NCBI GenBank assembly: GCA_009746045.1
Contig: RPFO01000154.1
Span: forward strand, 1,620,753 to 1,684,752
Length of the DNA stretch: 64,000 nt
Reading direction: 5' to 3'
Origin: Mesostigma viride
Lineage: Eukaryota > Streptophyta > Mesostigmatophyceae > Mesostigmatales > Mesostigmataceae
The stretch's first letter is position 1. Every line of letters begins with the position of its first letter. This document shows, one piece after another, positions 23,701 through 33,562 of this stretch. The position numbers and the translations under genes are program-made. The notes under the pieces were generated by a model. The model had not been told where the DNA came from, made no database searches, and saw only the letters and a list, made by a program, of their open reading frames with translations.

Positions 23701-25133
23701 CGGCATTCTTCGCGGTGCGGATGACGGCAGCGGGGGCGTCCGACATCGACGGACCGGGTGGTGACGGCCTCGCGTTCGTTATCCACACGCTAAACCCGGA
23801 GTCCCTCCCGAATATCGGGACGGAGCTGACAGGAGGCCCCCTGGGTCTCCGCGGCATCACTCCCAGCGTGGCGGTTGAGCTGGACGTGTTCTATCAGTCA
23901 GCCACGGATGCGGACCTCTCGGGGAATCATGTCGGGATCAACATCGACGGCTCGTTGATCTCGGTGGCTGCCGCAAACGTCACCTCGACCATGCTCAACG
24001 ACGGCGGCATCAAGTACGTGTGGGTGGACTACGTGGCGACCGCGGGCGGCGCCGGCGTCATGAGCGTGTACGTGGACGGTTGCAGGGGGCGCCCGGCGGC
24101 GCCCCTCGTCCAACACACGCTTCGGCTGGGAGATGTCCTCCGCACTACAGGGATGTACGCGGGCTTTGTGGCTTCGACCGGCGCCGCGTACGGTGACATG
24201 GAGATTCTCGAGTGGTCATTCTTGACGGGGACAACTGCCGTGCAAGGGACCGAGACGGGGAGGACGGAGGGTTTGTGCTCGCCTCCGCCACCCCCGCCGT
24301 CACCCCCGCCCCCGTCCCCACCGCCGCCCTCGCCGCCCCCGCCATCACCGCCGCCGCCATCACCACCGCCACCATCGCCCCCCCCGCCGCCACCGTCACC
24401 ACCACCACCGTCACCGCCACCACCTTCACCGCCACCGCCACCACCTTCACCGCCACCGTCGCCGCCACCATCGTCTCCGCCCGGCCCACCGCTGCCCCCT
24501 CTCCCCGATGCGCCCCCACCCCCCTTCCCCCCCGCAACGCCCGCCCCTCCCGGTTTCGTCCCGCCATCCCCCTTTGCCCCGCCGCCCCCCCCCCCTCCCC
24601 CTTTCCCCCCCACCCCCACGTGCGTGCCCTGCGGCGTTGGGGAGGTGGCATCGCCTTACGACTCGGCGCCCGTCAGCTGCGCGTGCTTCTCCCCGCAGGT
24701 GCTCTTCCACGCGAGCACGACGATGCTGGCAAACGCGAACGCCTCGCTCGGCCCAGCCTTTGCCGCCAACGAGCCTCTACTGGTCGCCGCTCTCTCGGCC
24801 CAGCTGTCGGCCAGGGTGGTGATCATCGACGCTGTGGCGGATGCCAGCGTTTCCAACACGACGGGCCGGATCCCCCTCATGCTCTTGTACACCGTGGTGG
24901 GCGCCTCCTCGAGCTCCCTGGCACTCTCGGCCGAACAGCTGGCGAACGTCACCGCGATCGCGTTTTCCGGAAACGTCACCGCAAGCCCCTACGAGTCGCT
25001 GTTTGTGGACTTCTCGGTCGAGGCGCCCTCGCCCCCCGCGCCGACATGTGGCGTTGTGTGCGAGGCGGGCCAGCGGAAGGTGGCGGCATCGTGCACGTGC
25101 ATCGTGCCGGACTATGTGGCGGCCGTGCGCCTG
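20728..25133 (+). CDS. Exon 11: LamG end, malectin-like, LamG, two legume-lectin-like domains, Ser-Pro linker, ALE2-like module
   Basis: The acceptor is a C-run plus ag ending at 20727 (phase 1) and the donor is GTGAGC at 25134 (phase 0); 4.4 kb. Order: LamG end (RGMIADVQLWNRV); third malectin-like sandwich (about 21100-21660); LamG (about 21680-22370; WSHVMVTYDGSVHKLYVNG); unassigned segment (22370-22750); legume-lectin-like domain 1 (22770-23480). Domain 2 (23490-24270) carries the family hallmarks DGLAFVIH, LGLRGI, VAVELDVFYQ and NHVGIN. A Ser-Pro-rich linker (24280-24620) follows, as in algal hydroxyproline-rich glycoproteins. Last is CSCFSPQVLFHAST...FVDFSVEAPSP, which resembles the ALE2/PERK-type extracellular module of plants. 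Everything is extracellular by inference. Confidence 0.85.
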
Positions 25134-25184
25134 GTGAGCCTGTCAGCGACAAGCCGCCCCAGTAACTACCTTAAATCCACTTGG

Positions 25185-25350
25185 TCTCGCTTATACCACC
25201 TTTGCATGCCGTATGTGGTGTCGCTTATACCACCTTTGCATGCAGTATTTGGTATCGCTTGTACCACCTTTGCATTCCGTATGTGGCATTGCTTATACCA
25301 CCTTTGCATGCCGTATGCGGCATCGCTTATACCACCTTCACACACCGTGT
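25185..25350. repeat. 37-bp tandem repeat in intron 11
   Basis: Four to five units of tcgcttataccacctttgca plus tgccgtatgtgg begin 50 bases after the donor of exon 11. A 29-bp unit (gattcccgtactgtgttccc) is duplicated at 25384-25440, and 'ctgaacgggatcc' recurs near 25580-25623. The rest of intron 11 (to 25966) shows nothing else. Confidence 0.85.
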
Positions 25351-25966
25351 GACTGGTGAGTGTGTGGGTGCTTGGGCAACCTGGATTCCCGTACTGTGTT
25401 CCCTCGAAAGTTGATTCCCGTACTGTGTTCCCTCGAAAGTCTTTGTCATGGCGACTGCACCTGGTGCGCGTGGGGTGGGTAGCCGCCCGGTCTCCTGCCC
25501 TACTTTTTCAACCACATCTCTAAACCCTAAATAGTTTTTCTTTGAAGTTACCAACTTGGACATCATGATCTTGGTAGCATCGCTGAACGGGATCCCTGAA
25601 CGGGTAGCATCCCTGAACGGGATCCATTCTGGTTGACATGGGCTCGCTTGTTCCCTCGCTGGCCTGATGGGAACCAAGTGGAATGGCTGAAACATCCCGT
25701 TGTGGCAGGTGACTGGCTTATCTTGGCTGGCTTGTGCCATCGCTGGCGTTTCTATACCTCCTCGTCCCTTCCTGCGGGGTCCTACACACGGTCTGCCCAC
25801 CCAACGTTGCTGCTCTGATCAATTACTGTTTTTTTGCCTCCTGGCGGCTGCCTTGTTGCCTCCTGATGGTAACTTTTGGCCTTCTAGATGAGTGCCCTTA
25901 CGCCTTATGGTACATGACCATGGCTTGGCCACCTGCCCCCTCCCCCGACCTTCTCCCCCCCCGCAG

Positions 25967-27712
25967 AACGTCAACCTGACCAGCCTGGGTGCGACCCGGG
26001 ACATGGTCCTTGCGTCCCTGGCCACCCAGCTGGGCGTGGCCCAGGAGCAGCTGGTGGCGCTGGACGTGACAAGTGGGAGCAGTAGCGGCGGCAATGCCGG
26101 GAATGGCACCACGGGCGGGAATACTACGCCGAGCGCCTCGGTGCTGGAGTTCACGGTGACAGGTGTCAACAACACAGAGCAGCGGCGGATCGAGGATGCA
26201 CTGATTGAGAGCAGCCAGCTGAGCCTGCCCGAGATGTTTGGGTCGTTCACGATTGTCGTGACGGATAGTAGGCCGTCGCCGCCACCCCCGCCCCCAAGCC
26301 CTAAGCCACCCCCGTTATCACCCCCTCCGCCCAAGTCCCCACCACCACCGCCAAGCCCACCTCCGCCGAGCCCACCACCGAGACCTCCGCCGCCTTCACC
26401 GCCGCCTTCACCGCCGCCATCACCGCCACCGCCACCATCACCGCCACCACCGCCATCGCCACCGCCTGCTGTCCCCTCACCTCCCCCACCACCATCCCCT
26501 CCCCCATCGCCATCCCCCCCACCTTCTCCACCCCCCCCTCCGTCCCCACCGCCGCCGCCGCCACCTCCCCCCTCCCCCCCCTTCCCACCTCCTTCCCCAC
26601 CCCCGCCCCCGCCCCCGTCCCCGCCGCCTCCTTCCCCACCGCCGCCGCCATCCCCCCCACCGCCCCCACCATCCCCTCCGCCACCATCCCCACATCCACC
26701 GCCGCCATCCCCACCGCCACCGCCACCATACCCGCCCGTGCCGCCCACGGGGCAAGACCGCGCGGGCCCCACGATTTCCTTCTCCACACAGCCCGCGAGC
26801 GTGTCGACCGACCCCAACCCGACATTCCTCTTCCGCATGCTCGATCCCCCCCACCGGCCCTACGACTGCCCCAGCTGCAAGCTCGAGTGCCGGCTTGACA
26901 ACAACCCACCGCTTCTGTGCGCCTCAGGGACCCCCCTCCGGCTTTCGGGGCTCGCGGACGGCGAGCACAGGCTCACCCTCAAGGCCACCGACCAGCTAGG
27001 GAACGTGGCGACCAATCGGGTCGTCTGGACCGTCGACGCGACCCGCCCCGTGGCCTCGCTGGCGTCGGATCTCCCGTCCGGGCGCCGCAAGGGCAACGAG
27101 CGGCCCTGGCCGATCCTAGTCTCCTTCTCCGAGCCGTGCGGGTCCTGGACCTGCCCGGCGGGCGTGGCCCGCAACACGGCCAACTGCCGGCTCAACCCGG
27201 CAAGCCAGTGGCTGCGACTTGCCCTGTCCGGGAGCGCAGGCGCGAGCATGGTCACGGGGAGGACTGAGGAGATCCGGCCAGGGTCCCTGTACCGGGTGTG
27301 GGTCCAGGCGGAGCGCGACGGCGGTATCAGCGTGGGCGTGCCCGAGGGCATGTGCGGTGACGCCGCGGGCAACCCGGTGCGTCCTCCAGCATCCCTGCTG
27401 GGGCTGACCTTTGACGCCACGCCGCCGTCCGTCGAGGTGCTGGACGCGGAAGGGCTCCACATGATCATCCTCGGCGTGAACGGGACGAATAAGATGGGAA
27501 TCTACGCGCGGACGAGCCCCGTGGTGTTTGTGGTGGAGTTCAGCGAGGGGATGGGGGTGTGCGGACGGGAGGCGGTATTGGTCACGGGCGCCGCTGACGT
27601 ACGTAACTTCAGGCCGCTGGGCCCGGACCTCACGCTGTTCTCGTTTGAGCTGTACCCGGCGATGGATGGAGGGCTGGCGGTGTCGATCGCGGCGGGAGGG
27701 TGCCGGGATGAG
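25967..27712 (+). CDS. Exon 12: ALE2-like module, second Ser-Pro linker and Ig-like repeats
   Basis: The acceptor is ccgcag ending at 25966 and the donor is GTGAGC at 27713; phase 0 both. CTCIVPDYVAAVRL at the end of exon 11 joins NVNLTSLGATRDMVL, recreating a second ALE2-like unit (to about 26270, ending MFGSFTIVVTD). The linker at 26270-26740 is (S/P)PPP-rich. Then come Ig-like units: CRLDNNPPLLC...ATDQLGNVATNRVVWTVDAT, a second with CGDAAGNPVRPPAS...FDATPPSVEV, and the start of a third (VVFVVEFSEGM...GGCRDE). 'D.aGN' plus 'DATPPSV' is the signature of Big/Ig-like repeats in algal and bacterial surface proteins. These probably form a stalk between lectins and membrane. Confidence 0.8.
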
Positions 27713-28245
27713 GTGAGCCATGGGGGTGGGGTAGGATGGGGGTGGATGGAGGGGTGGATGGGGGGGTGGGGGGTGGGGTTAACAAATTTAGAAGAGGTGA
27801 GCCGGCACGGGTGGCCGGGATGAAATGAGCCGGGGGGGGGGGCGGGAAAGGGGGGGTGGGTGATCAAATAGATTCGCAGAGGTTAGCCGCTGGTGGTGGT
27901 GGTGGTGGTGCAGCATACTTTTTATGGTGGCGTTGGAGGGGGTGGATGCGATTGATGGATAGAGCGACAAGTGGAGGGATAGAGTAAATCACTGCGCTGT
28001 TGCATCTGGGGGTGTTCTTTCCATTACTCCCTTGACCCCCTCTGCTGGCAACGTCTCGTGTATCATTGCTCTGTTATCCGCCGTCGCATGTCATTCCATC
28101 CTCCTAGTGACATGAGTCCTTATCCCCAGTCTGGCAATGGCGGCGTGGCCAGCCGCTGTAAACCTCCCTGTAAACCGAACTAAGACATACCTCGCCATCA
28201 TATACGTCGTCGCCATTTCCCCATCGCTGTGCCCTATACTCCCAG

Positions 28246-29769
28246 GCCGGCAACGGCAACGTCGCCAGCGGGGAGTACGTGTTTGGCTTCGACGCGACGC
28301 CACCCAGCGTGACGGTCGACTCCCTCCAGGGACCCATGTCCCTGGCCGATGTCTTCTACTTTGGGGTCACCTTCTCCGAGGTCCTCTTCGAGTTCAACTC
28401 GTCCGCGTTCGTTGTGGAGAACGGAAACCTTACCAACGTGGAGAATCGCGACCGCGGGTACTACTTGCTCGAGGTCTCGCCGGTGCCCGAGACGTGGGTG
28501 AAAGTCTCCGTGCTCCCAGGGGCCGGGGTTGACCTCCCAGGGAACTTCGCGTTCGGCACGCTCGAGCCGACCGTGTGCCAGCATTACGTCATCATCACCG
28601 CCGTGACCGACCTGGCCACGTCCACGAGCACCGTCGTCGCCACCACGGTGGCGGCCTCGGGGGGCGCCGCCGTCGCGGTGGCCGTCGGAGGGGGCGCAGG
28701 GGCCGGCGCGGCCGCCGGCGCCAGCGGGGCGGCGGCGGGCGCGGGCATGGCTTACATGGCGGGCCACATGCAGGTGTTTCAGCAGCTGAACGGGCTCGCG
28801 GCGCCCACGGACTCGGAGCTCAAGCAGATCACGCATTCGATGAACTGGATGAACTATGGCATGCCGACGCCGTTCTCCGACCGGACGCAGACAAACGGGT
28901 CAAGGCTCAACGAGACGATCGCGGGGACCCCCTCGATGAATGAGACCCACATCAACGTGGTTTATAACCGGTCAGTGGTCACCGAGGGTGCGGCCGTGCG
29001 GCTTCGCCGGCGCATGCTGGTCGAAAACGCCGGGAGGAATAACGTGACAGTGAGTAGTAGTGGTAATAACGGGACGGTGAATGGGACATCGGGGGGCAAT
29101 GGAACGGACGACGGCAGTGGGGGAATCGTGATCCTGAACCAGGTGGTGGAGTACCAGGATCTGACGGTCGTCACGGGCAGCGGCCGCGAGGGCAAGATCT
29201 CAGAGACGATCGACTCCACGCTGAACGACTTCACGACGTGGCAGGATTTCCTGGACGTGCTCTTCTGGGTGGGCCTCCAGATGAGCGGCTTCACGCTGCT
29301 CCACCTGATATTCACCAAAGTGTGGCGGCGGTACATGCGGCGGCGCAAGCTGCCCAACTTGCTCAAGTTCCCTCGCTTTGAGATATTCTTAGTCGTCCTG
29401 TCGATCCCATCCATTACCCGTGCGGCTGGTTATGCGATCTCGACCAAGACGACGGGAGGGATGGTCGCCGGGATCCTCGTGTTCGTCTTCTTCCCGGCCG
29501 CGTTCGTCATCTTCTCGGTCTACTTCGTCTTCTTCAAGCTCTTCTCGGGGAAGATCCGGTACAAGACGGAGGAGGAGGTGGAGGCCGAGAACAAGGCGGC
29601 CGCGCGGGCACTCAAGGTGCTGTCCTCTCCCAAGCTGCGGAAGATGGGCACGATGGCCAAGATGGGCCTCGCCGACGTCGCCATCTTGTTGATCGGGCGC
29701 AAGCGGAGGGGCGAGTGGGTCATGGACGAGAGCGATGAGGCAGACTGGGTGGACAAGTACGGCCTGCTG
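28246..29769 (+). CDS. Exon 13: last Ig-like repeat and first membrane helices of a TRP-like domain
   Basis: The acceptor is ctcccag ending at 28245 and the donor is GTGAGT at 29770; phase 0. AGNGNVASGEYVFGFDATPP completes the Ig repeat. A Gly/Ala-rich hydrophobic stretch follows (VATTVAASGGAAVAVAVGGG and more, 28630-28760). A loop with at least seven Asn-X-Ser/Thr sites follows (28880-29120). Three clear helices come next: FLDVLFWVGLQMSGFTLLHL, FEIFLVVLSIPSIT and GILVFVFFPAAFVIFSVYFV. A basic/acidic cytosolic segment (KIRYKTEEEVEAENK...IGRKRRGEW) ends the exon. The order is like FLC/Pkd2-type TRP-like proteins (lumenal domain, one helix, loop, helix bundle). Assignment rests on pattern, not on a search. 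Confidence 0.75.
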
Positions 29770-30171
29770 GTGAGTGGGGGCAATACGCCTTGATGAGTTG
29801 TATAATAGGGCGAGCGAGCGGGTTCCCGTAGTAGGAGCCGACTGGGTCGACAGTACGGCCAGCCGGTGAGTGGGCGGCTGGCTGGTTTGTCGAGTATAGT
29901 CTGGAGGAGCCTGCTGGTGACGCTAGGAGGAAGCCAGAAGTCTGATTGAAGGGGGGGCGGGGGGGGCAGGGGATATGCTGTGTGTGACCGCTGGGGAGGG
30001 GGGGTGAAACTGCTAGCAGCGGGGTTGGTCTGCTGGTGAGGGGGGGCGGGGTTGGCGTATGTGGGGGATCAGGGTGAGTGGGAACGCAAGTATGGGCTGT
30101 AGGGGGCTCCTAATGAGTGGCGGGTTTCAGTGGGGATGCCGGGGGGGGGGGGGGAGAGGAGACTTCACCAG

Positions 30172-30303
30172 CACCGGCTAGAGACTGACCGCGGAAACTA
30201 CCGTACGGTACGGAGAAAACTCCTGGTGGCGGTCTACCAGCTGGGCCAGAAGGTCTACAAGCTGACGCTGCATCATACAGTCGACGGGTTCATGGCCTGC
30301 ACA
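30172..30303 (+). CDS. Exon 14 (uncertain): cytosolic linker of the membrane domain
   Basis: The region reads HRLETDRGNYRTVRRKLLVA, then VYQLGQKVYKLTLHHTVDGF and MACT, before a stop at 30304. The phase-0 acceptor cttcaccag ending at 30171 fits exon 13, although the stretch before it is purine-rich (14 G's) instead of pyrimidine-rich. No strong phase-0 GT donor is visible before the stop. AAG|GTCTAC at 30253 is possible; otherwise a GC or non-canonical donor is needed. Its amphipathic basic character fits a loop between membrane helices. Treat the borders as provisional; the segment could be longer if the G-run length is misread. Confidence 0.45.
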
Positions 30304-30467
30304 TGAGCACACACTCACCTTTTGTCAATATCCCTACCTGTGCACCCGCCCTTCCCCTGTTCTCCCCCCCCACACACACACCCGAGGTCCGGACTCAGCT
30401 CCCTCACCTTTGTCAACGTGCCTCTTTCCACCACTGCACGCATACCTCTCCCCACACACACACACAG

Positions 30468-30953
30468 TTCCTGGATTTCTCGGGCCCCTCGCGCGCCCTC
30501 CAGCGGCCGACCCCCCGCCCCGTGCTCGCCCTCTCCGTGCTCGGTGGCGGCGCCAGTAGCCACGGTTACGAGGCTGCCCACACCGACGAGCTGCCGGATT
30601 CCCGCTCCTCGGTGAGCTCGTCCCTCCCCCCGACCCCGAAGTGCGACGCGCTGTCCTCCGGGGCACTCTCTTCGGGGAAGTCGTCGGGCCAAGACGCGGA
30701 GCATCTGGCGGGCGCCCACGGGCAGCCCCACCCCAAGGAGGTGGTCCACGCGGACCGAGTGATCTTCCAACGGGGCGACACGCTGATCACGACGGCGCAC
30801 CTGCGCGCGTCGTATTTCATCCTCGTGATCAGCAAGGAGGTTCTGTTCGCGTTCCTGATGGGGTATTTCGGCGACTCGAATAACGGCATCGCGCAGACCG
30901 CCCTCCTGTCCGCGTGGCTTGTCTTCCACTTCATCTACCTGTTCTCGCTCAAG
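30468..30953 (+). CDS. Exon 15: cytosolic segment and two membrane helices
   Basis: The acceptor is a CA-run ending cacacag at 30467 and the donor is GTGAGC at 30954; phase 0, 486 nt. FLDFSGPSRALQRPTPRPVL starts a Ser/Pro-rich cytosolic region (SSVSSSLPPTPK, SSGALSSGKSSG). It is followed by VIFQRGDTLITTAHLRASYF, helix ILVISKEVLFAFLMGYF and helix IAQTALLSAWLVFHFIYLFS ending LK. This Q....L...V...Y....KPF pattern, completed by PFRDRM in exon 16, is a recognisable feature of the distal helices in FLC-type TRP-like channels. The last 33 nt and the donor are copied nine more times downstream. Confidence 0.75.
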
Positions 30954-31838
30954 GTGAGCGGGCGTTGTGATAAACCATGGATAGTTGACAAGCGGCGACA
31001 TGGTTGAGTTGCACATCTTCCACTTCATCTACCTGTACTCGCTCAAGGTGAGCGGGCGTTGTGATAAACCATGGATAGTTGACAAGCGGCGACATGGTTG
31101 AGTTGCACATCTTCCACTTCATCTACCTGTTCTCGCTCAAGGTGAGCGGGCGTTGTGATAAACCATGGATAGTTGACAAGCGGCGACATGGTTGAGTTGC
31201 ACATCTTCCACTTCATCTACCTGTACTCGCTCAAGGTGAGCGGGCGTTGTGATAAACCATGGATAGTTGACAAGCGGCGACACGGTTGAGTTGCACATCT
31301 TCCACTTCATCTACCTGTACTCGCTCAAGGTGAGCGGGCGTTGTGATAAACCATGGATAGTTGACAAGCGGCGACACGGTTGAGTTGCACATCTTCCACT
31401 TCATCTACCTGTACTCGCTCAAGGTGAGCGGGCGTTGTGATAAACCATGGATAGTTGACAAGCGGCGACATGGTTGAGTTGCACATCTTCCACTTCATCT
31501 ACCTGTTCTCGCTCAAGGTGAGCGGGCGTTGTGATAAACCATGGATAGTTGACAAGCGGCGACATGGTTGAGTTGCACATCTTCCACTTCATCTACCTGT
31601 TCTCGCTCAAGGTGAGCGGGCGTTGTGATAAACCATGGATAGTTGACAAGCGGCGACATGGTTGAGTTGCACATCTTCCACTTCATCTACCTGTACTCGC
31701 TCAAGGTGAGCGGGCGTTGTGATAAACCATGGATAGTTGACAAGCGGCGACATGGTTGAGTTGCACATCTTCCACTTCATCTACCTGTTCACGTGCAAGG
31801 TGAGCGGGCGCGATGCCATGTTTTAAGGTCTTTGTATA
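30921..31838 (+). repeat. 94-bp tandem array, ten copies, of the exon 15 end plus donor (intron 15)
   Basis: Donor GTGAGC recurs at 30954, 31048, 31142, 31236, 31330, 31424, 31518, 31612, 31706 and 31800, exactly 94 bp apart. Each unit after the first has an AG (ggttgag), a 39-nt open segment encoding LHIFHFIYL(F/Y)SLK, and the donor. Entry and exit are both phase 0, matching the exon 15 to 16 junction. Copies differ by a few substitutions (Phe/Tyr codon, acatgg/acacgg); the last has acgtgcaag. Each could act as a cassette exon or as a decoy donor. Confidence 0.95.
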
Positions 31839-32143
31839 GAGCAAGGGTGGCTCTCGTTCCACTTCATCGACCTGTTCGCGCCCCCCTGTTTAGACCCCTG
31901 CTCTCTCTGCCAGCCGCTCTGCGACCGCATGATTACACAGATCAAACCGTCTCTCCGTACCATGTTTTGCGGGTGTGGCCTTCCCCCTTTTCTCCTTACC
32001 ATCTTTTGCTGGTTTGCCTTTTCTTTCCCCTTAAAAATGAAAAATACAATAATAACAAAAATAATTTTTTCCTCTGGACTTAATATGCCCACCTCCCACA
32101 CCCCATCCCGGTGCCACCCCCTGCTAACTGCCTCCGCCCGCAG

Positions 32144-33445
32144 CCGTTCCGGGACCGCATGGTCCAGCTGATCGAGCAGTTCTCCATCTTCTCCGAGATG
32201 GGCACTGTGCTCTGCTCCGTGCTCCTCATCGTCGCCCACGCGGAGGACCACCCGCGGCTGCGCGACCGCGTGACCAAGATCATGATGCTGCTCGCCGGGC
32301 TGACGATGGGCGTGCAGATGCTCAACCAGTGGTACGAGACCTACTGCTCCGTCATGGACGCGCTCCCGACGGTGATTGAGAAGATCAAGCGGTACCTCTG
32401 CTGCGGGCGGTACCGAACCCGGTTGACGGCCGCCAGCGACGCGTACGCGTCCAGCAGCCTGCGCGACTCGGGCGACGCCACCTACACCGAGGGCGCGCCG
32501 ACCATCCGAGCGATCGCGTCCAAGTGGAAGGAAGGAGCGTTCGCAGCAGGCGCGGGACCATCGCCGTCGCCATCCGCCGCCCCCCTTGCAGGGGCATTGG
32601 CGGCCAAGCGATCCAACGGGTCCACATCCTCGTCCGCCCTCGCCCCGCCCTCGCAAGGCACGCCCGGCGGCGGCGACACCGATTTCGGGATCGAGGAGGA
32701 TGTCAGCGTCAGCGATGACGAGCGAGGGTTTGGCCAGCTGGGGCAGATCACGTCGTCAGGCCCACGCTTCCAGGACGTGGTCGCGCGCGGCGCCGGGCTG
32801 CAGAGCAACCCGATGTTTGTGCCTGGTACGGGTGCCGCGGACCTGCAGGTATCCGGCGGTGCCGCCGCCCACTTGCCGCCACTTGGCGCCGCGCGGTCGC
32901 CCGGTGAGGAACGGACCAGCGTGACGGAAGGCGGTAGTGTCTCCCGTCCCAGGAGCCGCACCGGGGGTGTCTCGTTCGAGGTGGACGCGCGGTTGAGCTC
33001 GGCCGAGGAGGGCGAGCTCCCTAATTCCATCTCCCCGAGTGCGCCCATCAGCGGGGACGCGGCCTCCTCCGCCTCGTCGGGCCAGCCGATGTTCTCGTCG
33101 TCGCGCCGCACGACCGCGTCATCCTTCGGCGACGCGGACGAGGAGTTTGGCCTCGTGAGCCCCACGGGCGCAATGGCCTCGGGGGGCGCTGGCGGGCGCA
33201 AACGCTTCTGGAGCACCTTCACAAACCGCTTCCTCTCCTCGACGACCACTCACTCGCTCGTCCCGGTCAGCTCGCCGCGGTCCTCGCCCAGGGATGTCAT
33301 CCTCTCCCTCGCGAGCCCCAAGAGCTCGCCCCGCAAGGTCTTGCAAGTCGACACGGCGCGCTCCGCAGACTTTGTGATGGACGACGAGGCCAGGCCACCC
33401 AGCCTGCCGCTGCGGCAGGAGTTTGCGGCGGAGCGGCCCAAGTAG
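32144..33445 (+). CDS. Exon 16: last membrane helices and Ser-rich cytosolic tail
   Basis: The acceptor is cccgcag ending at 32143, phase 0, and the stop TAG is at 33443-33445. PFRDRMVQLIEQFSIFSEMG, helix TVLCSVLLIVAHA, helix IMMLLAGLTMGVQMLNQW, then YETYCSVMDALPTVIEKIKR and a dicysteine (YLCCGRYR) that could be palmitoylated. The remaining ~330 residues are Ser/Ala/Gly/Pro-rich and low complexity, with acidic patches (DFGIEEDVSVSDDERG) and basic Ser clusters (SSPRSSPRD, SPKSSPRK). Such tails are typical phosphorylation regions. Together with exons 13-15 this completes about eight predicted helices. Pore residues cannot be assigned by eye. Confidence 0.8.
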   Translation, partial: PFRDRMVQLIEQFSIFSEMGTVLCSVLLIVAHAEDHPRLRDRVTKIMMLLAGLTMGVQMLNQWYETYCSVMDALPTVIEKIKRYLCCGRYRTRLTAASDAYASSSLRDSGDATYTEGAPTIRAIASKWKEGAFAAGAGPSPSPSAAPLAGALAAKRSNGSTSSSALAPPSQGTPGGGDTDFGIEEDVSVSDDERGFGQLGQITSSGPRFQDVVARGAGLQSNPMFVPGTGAADLQVSGGAAAHLPPLGAARSPGEERTSVTEGGSVSRPRSRTGGVSFEVDARLSSAEEGELPNSISPSAPISGDAASSASSGQPMFSSSRRTTASSFGDADEEFGLVSPTGAMASGGAGGRKRFWSTFTNRFLSSTTTHSLVPVSSPRSSPRDVILSLASPKSSPRKVLQVDTARSADFVMDDEARPPSLPLRQEFAAERPK

Positions 33446-33557
33446 GGCAGAGGCAGCCTGCTTGAGGGGCAAGTCAGCCTAAGGGAGTGCACGACTCGAC
33501 CCAACTGAAGGGTTTGGCGCGCCTCTCAGCCCAGGTCAGCCCCTCGCCTTGAGCCCG

Positions 33558-33562
33558 TGTAA
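33558..33562 (+). promoter_or_regulatory. Possible TGTAA polyadenylation signal
   Basis: TGTAA about 113 nt after the stop of the large gene. In chlorophyte algae TGTAA, not AATAAA, is the common poly(A) signal. A five-base match is weak on its own, but the distance is reasonable. Confidence 0.3.

Noticed and set aside
24029-24651. Gly-rich minus-strand proteins opposite the Ser-Pro linker (also 25819-26838)
   Set aside because: Antisense shadows of the Pro-rich coding strand.
30921-31800. CRISPR-like array of ten 94-bp units
   Set aside because: There are no unique spacers, the units are contiguous copies of an exon border, and the host is a eukaryote. The 46-bp array at 61375 is rejected for the same reason.
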